A stretch of DNA of 64,000 nt, taken from NCBI RefSeq assembly GCF_031458255.1, contig NZ_JAVDYC010000001.1:1993001-2057000 (forward strand). The letters are read 5' to 3'. The stretch comes from Catenuloplanes niger. GTDB taxonomy: Bacteria; Actinomycetota; Actinomycetes; Mycobacteriales; Micromonosporaceae. The translations under genes and the position numbers were made by a program. Below, piece after piece: positions 42,601 through 49,330 of this stretch. The notes beneath the pieces were generated by a model. The model was not told where the DNA came from and ran no database searches. It was given only the letters and a program-made list of their open reading frames with translations. Within the stretch, counting starts at the first letter, position 1; the number at the start of each line of letters is the position of its first letter.

Positions 42601-45391
42601 CCTCACCGGCACCCCGGCGACCGCACCGGGACACGAAGACGAGCCGACCACAGCCACCGGCACTCCGGCGACCGCGCATGGGGAAGAACACCGGGCCGCG
42701 GCACCCGCCGGCGGCCCGGCAGCCACGCCGGAACACGAGGACCGGTCGCCCAGCCCCGCCGGCGCTCCGGGACACGAGAACCGGGCCACCGCACCCGCCG
42801 GCGGCCCGGCGGCCACGCGGGAACACGAGGACCGGTCGCCCACGCCCGCCGGCGTTTCGCTGGAGGCGGGCACCGTCACGACGGCCAGCGGTCCGGGGAC
42901 TGCTTCCGCCGGAATCGGGCCGGCCTCGCCCTCCGCGGACATCCCTCGAGGTGGCTCGTCCGTCGACGGCGAGGCGGACACGCCCGCCGCCGGCTTGCCC
43001 GCGGTCCCGTCGGGCGGCAGGGTCGAGACGACGCCGTCGAGCGGCACGGACCGCGAGGAGCCGTTCGGTACTGTCCCGGCCTCGCCGATCGGTGACACCG
43101 CCGCGGCGGCAGAACGCGACCGGGCACGCGCGGACGACGCGGGTGTCCGGCCGGACACCGACGCCCACGTGCCCACGGACGCCACCACCCGAACCCTGAC
43201 CGGCCAGGACACCGGTACGCAGGAGGACGCCGACGCCGCAGGTCGCGTCGACGCCGCCACCCAGGACCGGACAGACGGCGATACCGGTATCCGGACAGAT
43301 CGCGACACCGGTATGCGGCCGGAAACCGACGGCGGTACGCGGGCCGACGCGGACGGTGCTGTCGGGGTCGACGCTGACGCCCGTGTTCGGACCGGTGTGA
43401 CGCCCGAGGAAGCACCGGAAGAGCTACAGGAACCGTCCGATGATGCAGAGCCGGGCGTGCCTCATCTCGCCGTGAATGCGCGGGCCGATGCGGACGACGC
43501 GCACCCCGCCACGGGCCAGCCGGCGCCGGAGGGCTCCGCGGCACAGGGCGGGCAGGGCCTCTCCTTCGAGCGAAGTGCCGAGATCGGCGCGGCCGTCGCC
43601 GCCCTCCGTTCGGGTGCGCGGAAGGCGGGCAGCATCGTCTACACACCGGCGGCGATCGCGCGCCGACGGGAGCCCGCTCCGGAGCACACGGAGGAGAATC
43701 CGCTCACGGCCACCGCCGAGGCCGACGCATCGGCCGTCGACCCGCCAGCCGGCGCCGGGGAGTCCGCCGCCCCGCAGGCACACGAGACCACACCATCCGC
43801 GGTCCGAGCGGCAGACGACGGCCCGCTATCCCGTCGAGCGGCAGACGACACCACGCCATCCGCCCGCGCAGCAGACGACAGCGCGGTTTCTGCCCGAGCG
43901 GCCGGCGGCAGCGCGATCTCCGCCCGAGCGGCAGGCGACAGCGTCATCTCCGCCCGGGCAGCAGGTGACACCACAGAACTCGTCACCCAGGCAGCGGATC
44001 ACACCGCAACGAACGCCGCGCGACCGGCGGACGACACCGCTGGACTCTCCGTGCAGGCGGGAGGCGACGGTGCGGTATCCGCCGCGCGGCCGACACCCGG
44101 CACCGGGAAACCCGCCACCCGGGCGGCAACCGACATCACGGACTTCAGTGCCCCGTCCGCGCCCGGTGCGTCGCACCGCAGCGCCGAATCGGTGACCGGC
44201 ATCGCGGGAGCCGGCGCCCATCCGGGAACTGGCATCGCGGAGTCCGCCTATCCGGGGACGAGCGTCGCGGACTCCTCTGGCGGTCCCGCGACGGACACCG
44301 CGGGGCCCGTCCGAGGTTCGGTGACCGGAGCCGGTGAATTCTCCGCGCCCGAGCCGCGCGATGACGTGGCTGACCTCGTGACCGAGGCGGAGGCATCCGC
44401 TGCTCAGCCGGCAGCCGGTGCTCACTCCCGGACCGTCCCGGCGTTCGCTGCAGACCCGGACCCGGACGCCGTCGCCGCCGAGGGCGGCTTCGCCGCTCAG
44501 CGGGATCCGGTTGGCGGCCCGGTGACGCCGGACATCGAAGCCTCTACGCCGGCAAAGATCAGCGGCACCGGTGATCCGGCGGCCACCTCGGTCCCGATCG
44601 AGACCAAAAGCCCTGTCGGCACCCAAAGCCGGCAAGACACCACGACCCCGAACGACACCAGGAGCCCGAACGACACCACGGGCCCGAACGACACCGCCGG
44701 CCCGGACGACGACCTGCGAGACGTTCCGGCGGCCACCGCCGGGGAGTATTCCGGGCGGACGAGCTGGGCGCGGACGCCCGCGGAGGAGCCCGGATGGGCC
44801 GCCGTCCCGGACACCGCCGCCCTCCTGGCCCCGGACGCCATCCCGGCCACCGCCCCAGCCGCGGCTCCGGACTCCGTTCCGGCCCCGGCCGCGGCGGCCG
44901 CCGCGGCCGGGGCCGTGCGGAGCGGTCCCGCGGCCGCCCCGCCGGACACGAACCTTTCCGGCGCGCCCGAGGATCGGGCGACCGTGACGAACGCACCCGA
45001 GCGTGATGACGAGGATGACGACGTGACTGTGCTCAGCACGACACCGGACCACGACCACCCCGACGACCACCACGACCACGAGGACGACGCGCCGCAGCTG
45101 CGGCCCGGTGATGTGGTGGAGACGCCGATCGCGGTGTGGACGGACGAGGCCGCGGCGCCGTTCCGGCAGCAGTGGCACGAGATCAAGGCGCAGTTCGTGG
45201 ACGACCCGGTGGGTGCGTTGGCGCAGGCGCAGACCGTGTGCGCGAACGCGGTGCACGACCTGGCGGACGCGCTGCTGGCGGAGCAGGCGGGCCTGGATCC
45301 GCACAAGACCAACGCCACGCCGGACACCGAGAGCATGCGGATCGCGATGCGCCGCTACCGCGAGTTCCTGGACCGCGTCCTCGCGCTCTGA
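39692..45391 (+). CDS. Giant low-complexity protein with a conserved C-terminal helical domain
   Basis: 1,899 residues. About 1,800 are Pro/Ala/Gly/Ser/Thr/Asp-rich and predicted disordered by composition, with almost no Lys or Cys and no signal peptide or membrane segment. Several internal repeats are visible: PPGPGVADGS (x3, ~residue 195), VSGSTTVSGSTT (~560), ATAPAGGPAAT-(P/R)EHEDRS (~1010-1060), SARAAG(G/D)S (~1390-1430) and PNDT (~1650). Only the last ~95 residues look folded (TPIAVWTDEAAAPFRQQWHE, FVDDPVGALAQAQTV, then MRRYREFLDRVLAL); that domain resembles a C-terminal helical domain of unknown function in streptomycete proteins (RW...FVD.PR.AV..AD...L...LRVALRRYR.F...L). ATG 39692 follows GGAG with good spacing. 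The frame is unbroken with strong third-position GC. Role unknown; a cytoplasmic scaffold is a guess. Confidence 0.8.
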   Translation: MPPTPPSAADDDGPPGWQAHGRPVPHPRRAADSAAFFSDTGESPEVTQPSDAPLPPYMAQLFDHPGAGQQADAGNPWAPPAAPPPTAGRGDGFYDYGDDDEYETERFGDPREQRAAVVDLAGWSRLNPANAQPDASGATPAHRPDPRDPEPDRPSLDFGTGQAEATQAIDLGDVPRAPGPGGYPPGPRSAGGPPPGPGVADGSPPGPGVADGSPPGPGVAGQGADPAGTPVAEFSPLSARDHVDGKPPPAPSGGGRHVGGLQPITPGVRPGVRPAVRPFTPRQAGSPPAEGGPGARSGEPGGPNVPAQGGQGFSPRAAGAPATGAEPEVEQDATFAPLTPAGGVPQPPRTGQNPWSGRPYVPEVPPIPDTARSPWAPFGGGTPVTEPESGPAPGHSGASRVEEAPEVIGWPFAPRTAPDDSAPDTRTAAGPGDVSAQRPGTVGPDVSAQSVGTEATSTGTDTAADGGGEAPSGGSAVAGADRSVGGDHRSGGKPAGSGDHRVSGNPTPGGSPAHAVGGSPAASGNPAHVVSGSPAHAVSGNPPVSGGPAHAVSSSPTVSGSTTVSGSTTVSGSTTVSGSTTVSGGFAGGGGHAEQGDDRIAADGEVASSGQAVGAGGGADVGVTTDAVRTEPPARVRPRTWQPIPPQATITGTTAPGGARGAAGLDGEAVASAWPSATEPPTAPLPSTEPVPAADRLVSGPGTAAVDAGGATGGAAADDVTDPARSVVEEHTANADPAAPDPASAPPAPVWVATTRLRPVDLPPDRDDDPATGPDPRDATTGWNARTDEQPILDTAPDGRTGIAGLPPATVDEGASGPRSDDGRVTGKHSVRPRQRTGGGALPSQAAGARDETPVEVIEAIMEALRERTGEQVPVSDAALGLNGTSLSAEATADALRAAGGLLPAAEHPQASTVREPAAGVAETGPATELDELPLSPTDVPPVAPGHEDRATAPASIPTITPEDDDRPTALTGTPATAPGHEDEPTTATGTPATAHGEEHRAAAPAGGPAATPEHEDRSPSPAGAPGHENRATAPAGGPAATREHEDRSPTPAGVSLEAGTVTTASGPGTASAGIGPASPSADIPRGGSSVDGEADTPAAGLPAVPSGGRVETTPSSGTDREEPFGTVPASPIGDTAAAAERDRARADDAGVRPDTDAHVPTDATTRTLTGQDTGTQEDADAAGRVDAATQDRTDGDTGIRTDRDTGMRPETDGGTRADADGAVGVDADARVRTGVTPEEAPEELQEPSDDAEPGVPHLAVNARADADDAHPATGQPAPEGSAAQGGQGLSFERSAEIGAAVAALRSGARKAGSIVYTPAAIARRREPAPEHTEENPLTATAEADASAVDPPAGAGESAAPQAHETTPSAVRAADDGPLSRRAADDTTPSARAADDSAVSARAAGGSAISARAAGDSVISARAAGDTTELVTQAADHTATNAARPADDTAGLSVQAGGDGAVSAARPTPGTGKPATRAATDITDFSAPSAPGASHRSAESVTGIAGAGAHPGTGIAESAYPGTSVADSSGGPATDTAGPVRGSVTGAGEFSAPEPRDDVADLVTEAEASAAQPAAGAHSRTVPAFAADPDPDAVAAEGGFAAQRDPVGGPVTPDIEASTPAKISGTGDPAATSVPIETKSPVGTQSRQDTTTPNDTRSPNDTTGPNDTAGPDDDLRDVPAATAGEYSGRTSWARTPAEEPGWAAVPDTAALLAPDAIPATAPAAAPDSVPAPAAAAAAAGAVRSGPAAAPPDTNLSGAPEDRATVTNAPERDDEDDDVTVLSTTPDHDHPDDHHDHEDDAPQLRPGDVVETPIAVWTDEAAAPFRQQWHEIKAQFVDDPVGALAQAQTVCANAVHDLADALLAEQAGLDPHKTNATPDTESMRIAMRRYREFLDRVLAL
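41363..41434 (+). repeat. 18-bp tandem repeat inside the giant gene
   Basis: GTGAGCGGCAGCACCACG is repeated four times without a single change, encoding (VSGSTT)4. Perfect identity at the DNA level points to recent expansion by slippage or recombination. The flanks contain diverged relatives (VSGNPAHAVSGSP). Confidence 0.9.
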
Positions 45392-45402
45392 CCGCGGTGA
45401 GC

Positions 45403-45434
45403 AAGGCGCCCTCCCGTCGGGAGGGCGCCTTTTC
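45403..45434 (+). terminator. Rho-independent terminator after the giant gene
   Basis: AAGGCGCCCTCCCG and CGGGAGGGCGCCTT (45403-45416 and 45418-45431) form a near-perfect stem with a minimal loop, followed by TTTTCG. It lies 12 bp past the stop codon. Confidence 0.9.
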
Positions 45435-45435
45435 G

Positions 45436-45464
45436 TTGCCCTCCGGGGCCGCCTCGGCTACCGT
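45436..45464 (+). promoter_or_regulatory. Candidate promoter of the ABC-2 efflux operon
   Basis: TTGCCC (45436-45441) and TACCGT (45459-45464) are spaced 17 bp, a good sigma-70-type layout. It starts directly after the terminator and leaves a ~50-nt leader before ATG 45518. Confidence 0.5.
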
Positions 45465-45517
45465 TATTTCAACACCCGATGAATTGAGGATCCACCCCAT
45501 GGAAAGGGGCCCGGCCC

Positions 45518-46234
45518 ATGACCGACGCGATCACGATCACGGACCTCGTCGTCGAGCGCGGACGACGGCGGGTGCTGCACGGGCTGAGCTGCGCGATCCC
45601 GCGGGGCCTGGTGACCGGCCTGCTGGGTCCGTCCGGCAGCGGCAAGACCACGCTGCTGCGCGCGATCGTCGGCGTGCAGGTGGTGCGCGGCGGCACGGTC
45701 ACGGTGCTCGGCGAGCCGGCCGGCAGCGCGTCGCTGCGCCACCGGATCGGGTACATGACGCAGGCGCCGAGCGTCTACACCGACCTGACCGTCCGGGAGA
45801 ACGCGCGCTACTTCGCCGCGCTGCACGGCCGGCCGGCGACGGAGGCCGACGAGGCGGTGGACGCGGTCGGTCTCGCGGGTGCGCGGGGGCAGCTGGTCGG
45901 CACGCTCTCCGGCGGTCAGCGCAACCGCGCGTCGCTGGCCTGCGCGATCGTCGGCCGGCCGGACCTGCTGGTGCTGGACGAGCCGACCGTGGGACTGGAC
46001 CCGGTGCTGCGCGCCGACCTCTGGGCGACATTTCATGAGATGGCGGGCCGGGGCACCACGCTGCTGGTCTCCAGTCACGTGATGGACGAGGCCGGCCGCT
46101 GCGACCGGCTGCTGCTGATCCGCGAGGGCCGGCTGGTGGCGGACGACACGCCGGACGCGATCCGCGCCGCCACCGCCCAGCACGACCTGGAGGCGGCGTT
46201 CCTGGAGCTGATCAGGGAAGGGGCACGCGCATGA
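45518..46234 (+). CDS. ABC-2 type transporter ATP-binding protein (DrrA-like)
   Basis: 238-residue nucleotide-binding subunit. Walker A is LLGPSGSGKTTLLRA (residues ~35-49), the Q-loop YMTQAPSVYTDLTVRENARY, the signature TLSGGQRNRASLACAI, Walker B LLVLDEPTVGLDP, and the H-loop LLVSSHVMDEAGRCD. All motifs are intact. It powers the permease encoded next (ATGA overlap), probably exporting a drug or lipid. AAAGGGG lies upstream of ATG 45518. A TetR gene follows on the same strand and may regulate the pair. Confidence 0.93.
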   Translation: MTDAITITDLVVERGRRRVLHGLSCAIPRGLVTGLLGPSGSGKTTLLRAIVGVQVVRGGTVTVLGEPAGSASLRHRIGYMTQAPSVYTDLTVRENARYFAALHGRPATEADEAVDAVGLAGARGQLVGTLSGGQRNRASLACAIVGRPDLLVLDEPTVGLDPVLRADLWATFHEMAGRGTTLLVSSHVMDEAGRCDRLLLIREGRLVADDTPDAIRAATAQHDLEAAFLELIREGARA

Positions 46235-46968
46235 ACCCGCGGATCACGCTGGCCACGGCCGGGCGCATCCTGCGTCAGCTGCGGCACGACCGCCGTACCG
46301 TGGCGTTGCTGGTGGTCGTGCCGACCGCGTTGCTGACGCTGCTGCACTTCATGTACCAGGACCAGCCCCGCGCGTTCGACCGGGTCGCGCTGACCATGCT
46401 CGGGATCTTCCCGTTCGTGGTGATGTTCCTGGTGACCAGCATCGCGATGTTGCGTGAGCGCACGTCCGGCACGCTGGAGCGCCTGCTGACCACGCCGCTC
46501 GGCCGGCTCGACCTGCTGTTCGGCTACGGTCTCGCGTTCGGCCTGGCCGCGGCGGTGCAGGCCGCGGTGGCCGCCGGCGCGGCGTACCTGCTGCTGGGTC
46601 TGGAGACGGCCGGGAGCGCCGCGCTGGTGGCGCTGATCGCGGTCGCGGACGCGGTGCTGGGCGTGGCGCTCGGGCTGTTCTGCAGCGCGTTCGCCCGCAC
46701 CGAGTTCCAGGCGGTGCAGTTCATGCCGGTGGTGGTGGCCCCGCAGCTGCTGCTCTGCGGCCTGTTCGTGGCGCGCGACGACATGGCCGGCTGGCTGGGC
46801 GCGGTGAGCGACGCGCTGCCGTTGACCTACGCGGTCGAGGCGCTGCTGGAGGTGGGCGCGCACCCGGACGCGACCGGCACGATGTGGCGCGACGTGACCG
46901 TGGTCCTGGTCGCGACGCTGCTGGCACTGGTGCTGGCCGCGACGACACTGCGCCGCCGCACCCCCTGA
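46231..46968 (+). CDS. ABC-2 type transporter permease
   Basis: 245-residue membrane subunit with six hydrophobic segments. The first is VALLVVVPTALLTLLHFMY; the conserved ABC-2 block ERTSGTLERLLTTPLGRLDL (residues ~72-91) marks the cytoplasmic loop after segment 2, and PQLLLCGLFVARDDM with ALPLTYAVEALLEV are family signatures near the end. It forms the channel with the upstream ATPase. Its final 30 bases and stop are duplicated once just downstream. Confidence 0.92.
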   Translation: MNPRITLATAGRILRQLRHDRRTVALLVVVPTALLTLLHFMYQDQPRAFDRVALTMLGIFPFVVMFLVTSIAMLRERTSGTLERLLTTPLGRLDLLFGYGLAFGLAAAVQAAVAAGAAYLLLGLETAGSAALVALIAVADAVLGVALGLFCSAFARTEFQAVQFMPVVVAPQLLLCGLFVARDDMAGWLGAVSDALPLTYAVEALLEVGAHPDATGTMWRDVTVVLVATLLALVLAATTLRRRTP

Positions 46969-47019
46969 GGGCCACTGGTCCCGGCCGCGACGACGCTGCG
47001 CCGCCGCACACCCTGAGGG
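46935..47019 (+). repeat. Duplicated 3' end of the permease gene
   Basis: A 37-bp segment ending CCGCCGCACCCCCTGAGGG is repeated 48 bp downstream with only a few changes (period 48). The second TGA (47014-47016) is in frame with the first, so the copy would act as a back-up stop. Confidence 0.85.
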
Positions 47020-47079
47020 ACGCACGCCGGTCCCCTGGCACGATGGATACCGACCATCGGGCCGAAGGGGGCGCAGCAC

Positions 47080-47688
47080 ATGGCGGGACGGACCGGGCGC
47101 AGGCCGGGCAACCCGGACACCCGGGAGGCGATTCTCGGCGCGGCACGGTCGGTCTTCGCCGACAGGGGTTACGACAAGGCCTCGATCCGCGCGATCGCGT
47201 CCGCCGCCGAGGTCGACCCGGCGCTGGTGCATCACTACTTCGGCACCAAGGACCAGCTGTTCCTGGCCGCCATGCAGTCGCCGATCGACCCGGGCCAGTT
47301 GCTGCCCGAGGTCCTCGCGGCCGGCCCGGACGGCGCCGGCGAGCGAATGGTCCGGATGATCCTCCGGGTGTGGGACGGCCCGGCCGGCAAGGCCGGGGTG
47401 GCGCTGATCCGGTCCGCGATGACGAACGACTGGACCGCGCGCCTGTTCCGCGAGTTCATCTCCACGCAGGTGCTGCGCCGCGCGATGACCGAGCTGGCGA
47501 TCGACCCGGCGGAGGCGCCGATCCGGTCGGGTCTGGTGGCCAGCCAGATCGGCGGCCTGATCATGATGCGTTACGTGATCAGGCTGGAGCCGATCGCGTC
47601 GGCACCGGCCGAGACGCTCGTCGCCACGCTCGGGCCCACCCTGCAGCGCTACCTCACCGGCGACCTCAGGAGCCTAAGCGGCGTGTGA
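47080..47688 (+). CDS. TetR-family transcriptional regulator
   Basis: 202 residues. The N-terminal DNA-binding domain reads TREAILGAARSVFADRGYDK and then SIRAIASAAEVDPALVHHYF-GTKDQLF (helices 1-4, residues ~13-60). The C-terminal half carries a TetR_C-type ligand domain (SQIGGLIMMRYVIRLEPIAS). It follows the ABC-2 ATPase and permease genes on the same strand, 111 bp on, and probably represses them until the exported compound is present (inference). AAGGGGG precedes ATG 47080. Its 3' end overlaps the converging DUF2470 gene by 15 bp. Confidence 0.9.
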   Translation: MAGRTGRRPGNPDTREAILGAARSVFADRGYDKASIRAIASAAEVDPALVHHYFGTKDQLFLAAMQSPIDPGQLLPEVLAAGPDGAGERMVRMILRVWDGPAGKAGVALIRSAMTNDWTARLFREFISTQVLRRAMTELAIDPAEAPIRSGLVASQIGGLIMMRYVIRLEPIASAPAETLVATLGPTLQRYLTGDLRSLSGV

Positions 47689-48432
47689 CGCCTCCGAGTC
47701 GGTGGAGCAGCGCGGGCAGAGCACCGGGTGCAGCAGCCGGGAGAGGTCCGCGCGGTCCGCGACCGGGTGCGCGTAGGCGAGCCGGACGGTCTTGGCCGCG
47801 CCGATGTCGACCAGCATGCCGTACCGGTCCATCCGCACCACCCGGGGTTCGCGCGCGCCGTACGGCATGCCGGCCTTGTCCAGCTGCGCCTTCAGGAACG
47901 TGGTGATCTCCGGCTCGTGGTGGTCCGCGAGGTCGCTGAGCAGGTCCCACTCGATGGCGTGCAGCGGGTCCGGCTCGGCCTCGGCGTACTCGTCCGGGTC
48001 CACGTCGAGCGTGACGCCGCCGCGCTCCAGCCGGACCTCGGCCACGTCCAGGCGGTGCAGCACGAACTCGCCGTCCACGTCCAGCAGGTCACCGGTCGGG
48101 TCGACCGCGGCGAACTCGATCGCGGCCTCGCGGGCCTCGTCGCCGGCGAGCGCGACGGCCCAGCCCGCGATCCAGGCGCGGCCCAGCGACGGCGCGCCGG
48201 CGACCGGCGGCACGTCCGTGACGTCCAGGACCATCGCGGTGTCGTCGGCGCCGTCCGTCGGGGCCAGCGACTCCGCGAGCGTGCCGTCGCGGCGGCTGAG
48301 CATCAGCACCCGGCCGGCGCCGTCGGTGACGTGGCGGACCGGGTGCGGGCCGGGACGGCAGGCGATCGCCGCGCTGCCGGGGAGCCGACCGGCGGCCAGC
48401 GTGCGGGCGACCTCGGCGGGGCTGGGGTGCAT
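47674..48432 (-). CDS. DUF2470-domain protein, probable haem/iron-utilisation split-barrel protein
   Basis: 252 residues. The N-terminal ~150 residues resemble the FMN-binding/haem-degrading split barrel (RVLMLSRRDGTLAESL, WIAGWAVALAGDEAREAAIE). The C-terminal DUF2470 domain is visible from PDPLHAIEWDLLSDLADHHE to KTVRLAYAHPVADRADL. This architecture is common in proteins linked to haem oxygenase-like iron release. Two iron boxes lie directly upstream, strongly supporting iron-repressed expression. GGAGGG precedes ATG 48432. A CPRC motif at the C-terminus (CPRCSTDSEASHAA) is a possible metal site. Catalytic activity is not shown. Confidence 0.85.
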   Translation of the reverse strand: MHPSPAEVARTLAAGRLPGSAAIACRPGPHPVRHVTDGAGRVLMLSRRDGTLAESLAPTDGADDTAMVLDVTDVPPVAGAPSLGRAWIAGWAVALAGDEAREAAIEFAAVDPTGDLLDVDGEFVLHRLDVAEVRLERGGVTLDVDPDEYAEAEPDPLHAIEWDLLSDLADHHEPEITTFLKAQLDKAGMPYGAREPRVVRMDRYGMLVDIGAAKTVRLAYAHPVADRADLSRLLHPVLCPRCSTDSEASHAA

Positions 48433-48449
48433 GTTCTGGTCCCTCCGAC

Positions 48450-48488
48450 TTACGTTAGGCTTGCCTTAGTAAGGGAAGGCTAACTTAC
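48450..48488 (-). promoter_or_regulatory. Tandem iron boxes (DtxR/IdeR/DmdR-type operators)
   Basis: Bases 48450-48468 match the consensus TTAGGTTAGGCTAACCTAA at 15 of 19 positions, and 48470-48488 match at 14 of 19. They start 18 bp upstream of the DUF2470 gene and end 62 bp upstream of rpsD. Two adjacent 19-bp boxes fit binding of paired repressor dimers. Confidence 0.85.
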
Positions 48489-48550
48489 TCGGCCCGGGAA
48501 GCCAATCAAGCCCCCGGGTCCGCGGACAACCACCTCTGGAGCGCTAGAAC

Positions 48551-49159
48551 GTGAACCAAACCAGGCCCAAGGTCCGCATTTCCCGTGCCCTCGGCATGCC
48601 GCTGACCCGCAAGTGCGTCAAGTACTTCGAGAAGCGGCCGTACCCGCCGGGCGTGCACGGGCGGTCCCGCAAGAAGCCGTCGGACTACCAGGTCCGGCTG
48701 CTGGAGAAGCAGCGGCTGCGGCATCAGTACAACATCTCCGAGACCCAGCTGCGGCGCGCGTTCGACGACGCGGTCCGCAAGCAGGGCCGTACCGGCGAGA
48801 ACCTGCTGCAGATCCTGGAGAGCCGTCTGGACGCCACCGTGCACCGCGCGGGGCTGGCCCGGACCATCTACCAGGCCCGCCAGCTGGTCGCCCACGGGCA
48901 CTTCACCGTGGACGGCAAGAAGGTCGACCGGCCCTCGTACCGGCTCAAGGAGGGCCAGGTCGTGGAGGTGCGCGAGCGTAGCCGCGTGAAGCCGCCGTTC
49001 CAGGTGGCCGCGAGCGGCGCGCACGTGGACGGCCCGACCGCGCCCTACCTGTCGACCGCGCTGGGCGAGCTCAAGACCACCGTCCTGCGCACCCCGACTC
49101 GTACCGAGATCCCGGTGCTCTGCGACGAGCAGCTGGTCGTCGAGTTCTACGCCCGCTGA
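48551..49159 (+). CDS. rpsD: 30S ribosomal protein S4
   Basis: 202 residues. KRPYPPGVHGRSRKKPSDYQ and the S4 RNA-binding domain (LESRLDATVHRAGLARTIYQ, then ARQLVAHGHFTVDGKKVDRP) are clear. Only one cysteine is present in the N-terminal region (RKCVKYFEKR), so this is the zinc-free form. The gene stands alone rather than in the alpha operon, and resembles the monocistronic S4 of streptomycetes. S4 nucleates 30S assembly and binds 16S rRNA. GTG 48551 follows TGGAG at 9 nt. Whether a second S4 exists elsewhere in the genome cannot be seen. Confidence 0.95.
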   Translation: MNQTRPKVRISRALGMPLTRKCVKYFEKRPYPPGVHGRSRKKPSDYQVRLLEKQRLRHQYNISETQLRRAFDDAVRKQGRTGENLLQILESRLDATVHRAGLARTIYQARQLVAHGHFTVDGKKVDRPSYRLKEGQVVEVRERSRVKPPFQVAASGAHVDGPTAPYLSTALGELKTTVLRTPTRTEIPVLCDEQLVVEFYAR

Positions 49160-49174
49160 TCCAGCACAGGGACA

Positions 49175-49222
49175 CACTTCGCCGGCCGCGGCTTCAGGCC
49201 CCGCGGCCGGCGAAGTGCTTTT
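49175..49222 (+). terminator. Rho-independent terminator after rpsD
   Basis: CACTTCGCCGGCCGCGG (49175-49191) pairs with its complement at 49201-49217 (17-bp stem, 9-nt loop), followed by CTTTTC. A dispersed repeat copy begins 10 bp later. Confidence 0.9.
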
Positions 49223-49231
49223 CAGAATCCT

Positions 49232-49304
49232 TTCCCGCTTCCCGGGTGGTCACCCTCCGAGTGCTCCCGCGGGCGACGGTCGGCCCGGGGGGCCTCCCTG
49301 CACG
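49232..49304 (+). repeat. Dispersed convergent-junction repeat, copy 7 (forward)
   Basis: Starts TTCCCGCTTCCCGGGTGGTC, core GTGCTCCCGCGGGCGACGGT, then GGCCCGGGGGGCC and CTCCCTGCACG. It is the most diverged copy but keeps both palindromic parts. It lies between converging rpsD and the ABC exporter gene. Confidence 0.82.
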
Positions 49305-49330
49305 TCCCGCGCGGGCCGGGAAGAACCGGG

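Noticed and set aside
45518-47688. Complete antibiotic biosynthetic cluster around the DrrA-like efflux genes
   Set aside because: No synthase, tailoring or resistance genes are adjacent; the efflux pair and TetR gene stand alone.
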